From NCBI RefSeq assembly GCF_002289565.1, contig NZ_NTFY01000002.1, forward strand, positions 1 to 64,000: a stretch of DNA of 64,000 nucleotides, read 5' to 3'. Origin of the DNA: Rhodopirellula sp. SM50. Its GTDB lineage: Bacteria; Planctomycetota; Planctomycetia; Pirellulales; Pirellulaceae. The notes beneath the pieces were generated by a model. It had not been told where the DNA came from and made no database searches. It saw only the letters and a program-made list of their open reading frames with translations. This document shows, piece by piece, positions 63,392 through 64,000 of this stretch. Position 1 is the first letter of the stretch; the number at the start of each line of letters is the position of its first letter. Made by a program: the position numbers and the translations under genes.

Positions 63392-63433
63392 GGCGATCTA
63401 GAGGTTGCTGGGGGCTTGAAAGGATCATCAATC

Positions 63434-63470
63434 ACCCTCCCTCGCAGGGAGGGTCGAGCGAAGCGAGGGG
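63434..63470. repeat. Second copy of the GGGAGGG dispersed element
   Basis: 37 bases matching 39101-39137 with two differences, starting ACCCTCCCTCGCAGGGAGGG and continuing TCGAGCGAAGCGAGGGG. The palindromic half can form a hairpin. It lies in the gap between the DUF1501 gene and the DUF1553 gene. Confidence 0.85.
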
Positions 63471-63497
63471 CGGCCGAATCAGCGAGATCGATTCTGT

Positions 63498-64000
63498 TTA
63501 TCGTTTCATCAACAGTTCGTCCAAATTCAATATCACATTGGCGACCACCGTCCAGGCAGCGTATTCGGCCGGGTCGGCATCGTCGGGCAGGGCGCCGATC
63601 GGATCGGTCGCCATCTTCATCGCATCTTCGGTCGATTCGCGATAGGTCTCGGTCGCGGCGATCACGAGTTGTTCCAGACGCTCGATCTCCGCAGCACTGG
63701 GCGGCCGAATCAATGCGGTCTCAAAGGCGTACTGGATTCTTCCTGCGGCCGAGTCCGCCTCGCGGATCATGTTTCGCGCAAACGACTGGGCCGCTTCGAC
63801 ATAGACCGGATCGTTCATCGTGACCAAAGCCTGGAGCGGGGTGTTGGTTCGAATCCGACGGACGGTGCAAACCTCTCGGTTGGGCGCGTCGAACTGGGCC
63901 ATCGACGGATAGGGGCTGCTGCGGCGCCACGTCGTGTACACCCCACGCCGATAGCGGTCTTCACCCTTGCTGGTCTTCCAATCGGTGGCCGATCCGAACG
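63498..64000 (-). CDS. DUF1553 (planctomycete cytochrome-c-associated) protein, C-terminus only
   Basis: The frame runs open past the right edge. About 167 residues are visible, including DRYRRGVYTTWRRSSPYPSM, RTNTPLQALVTMNDPVY and ALIRPPSAAEIERL, which are hallmarks of the DUF1553 C-terminal domain (PSD1 family). These are secreted planctomycete proteins usually with N-terminal cytochrome-c-like (DUF1549/PSCyt) domains. The start and any such domains lie outside the window. It precedes the DUF1501 gene on the same strand, the standard gene order. Confidence 0.9.
   Translation of the reverse strand, partial: FGSATDWKTSKGEDRYRRGVYTTWRRSSPYPSMAQFDAPNREVCTVRRIRTNTPLQALVTMNDPVYVEAAQSFARNMIREADSAAGRIQYAFETALIRPPSAAEIERLEQLVIAATETYRESTEDAMKMATDPIGALPDDADPAEYAAWTVVANVILNLDELLMKR

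Overview
The window is a gene-dense, GC-rich chromosomal segment that reads as a planctomycete of the Pirellulaceae (Rhodopirellula/Stieleria-like). This rests on family content: DUF1501 and DUF1553 proteins, a serine/threonine kinase fused to a long WD40 domain, a 29-residue AURKAIP1/COX24-type protein, a giant beta-strand-repeat surface protein and GYF_2/zinc-ribbon membrane proteins. No species can be named from sequence alone. No rRNA, tRNA, CRISPR array or insertion sequence was seen.

Layout. 1-14 kb: the 3' part of a giant repeat protein (21 modules of about 98 residues in two classes), overlapping by 10 bp a 2031-residue receptor-like kinase (zinc ribbon, kinase, membrane segment, coiled coil, WD40 blades, cadherin-like tail). 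14-24 kb: an orphan type VI VgrG with an FHA protein, two paralogous TPR-methyltransferases, a cysteine-cluster (YkgJ-like) protein, another methyltransferase and a glycine-rich RRM protein. 24.7-29.7 kb: a metal ABC importer operon (substrate-binding protein, ATPase, two permeases) in which both permeases end in a DtxR/MntR-like regulator domain. 30-32.5 kb: TadE/TadG-like genes. 32.7-38.7 kb: a GYF_2 membrane protein, a secreted protein, a KAP-like NTPase coupled to a CPBP protease, a methyltransferase and an FAD oxidoreductase. 38.8-46.7 kb: the AURKAIP1-type mini-gene, a rhomboid protease, a peroxiredoxin-like protein and a coupled pair of sugar nucleotidyltransferase genes, the second fused to a fucokinase-like domain. 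46.8-50.2 kb: a TerB-like protein, two tandem universal stress proteins and a LuxR-type regulator.

50.5-57.2 kb: a six-gene minus-strand operon of two-domain redoxin, lipoprotein, a 690-residue membrane protein, a MotA/TolQ-like channel and two different ExbD/MotB-like proteins. It looks like an ion-driven envelope motor and matches no described system I can name. 57.6-61.8 kb: a DUF5658 protein and the arginine succinyltransferase genes astA-astD-astB. 61.9-64 kb: a DUF1501 protein and the C-terminus of a DUF1553 protein, the usual planctomycete pair.

Several intergenic regions carry strong palindromes or short tandem repeats: 13912-13970, 29762-29833, 32480-32599, 45438-45510, 46659-46686 and 39101-39137 (the last recurs at 63434-63470). 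The best candidates for new biology are the doubly regulator-fused metal importer, the motor-like operon, and the kinase-nucleotidyltransferase fusion beside a partner with a degenerate nucleotide-binding loop.
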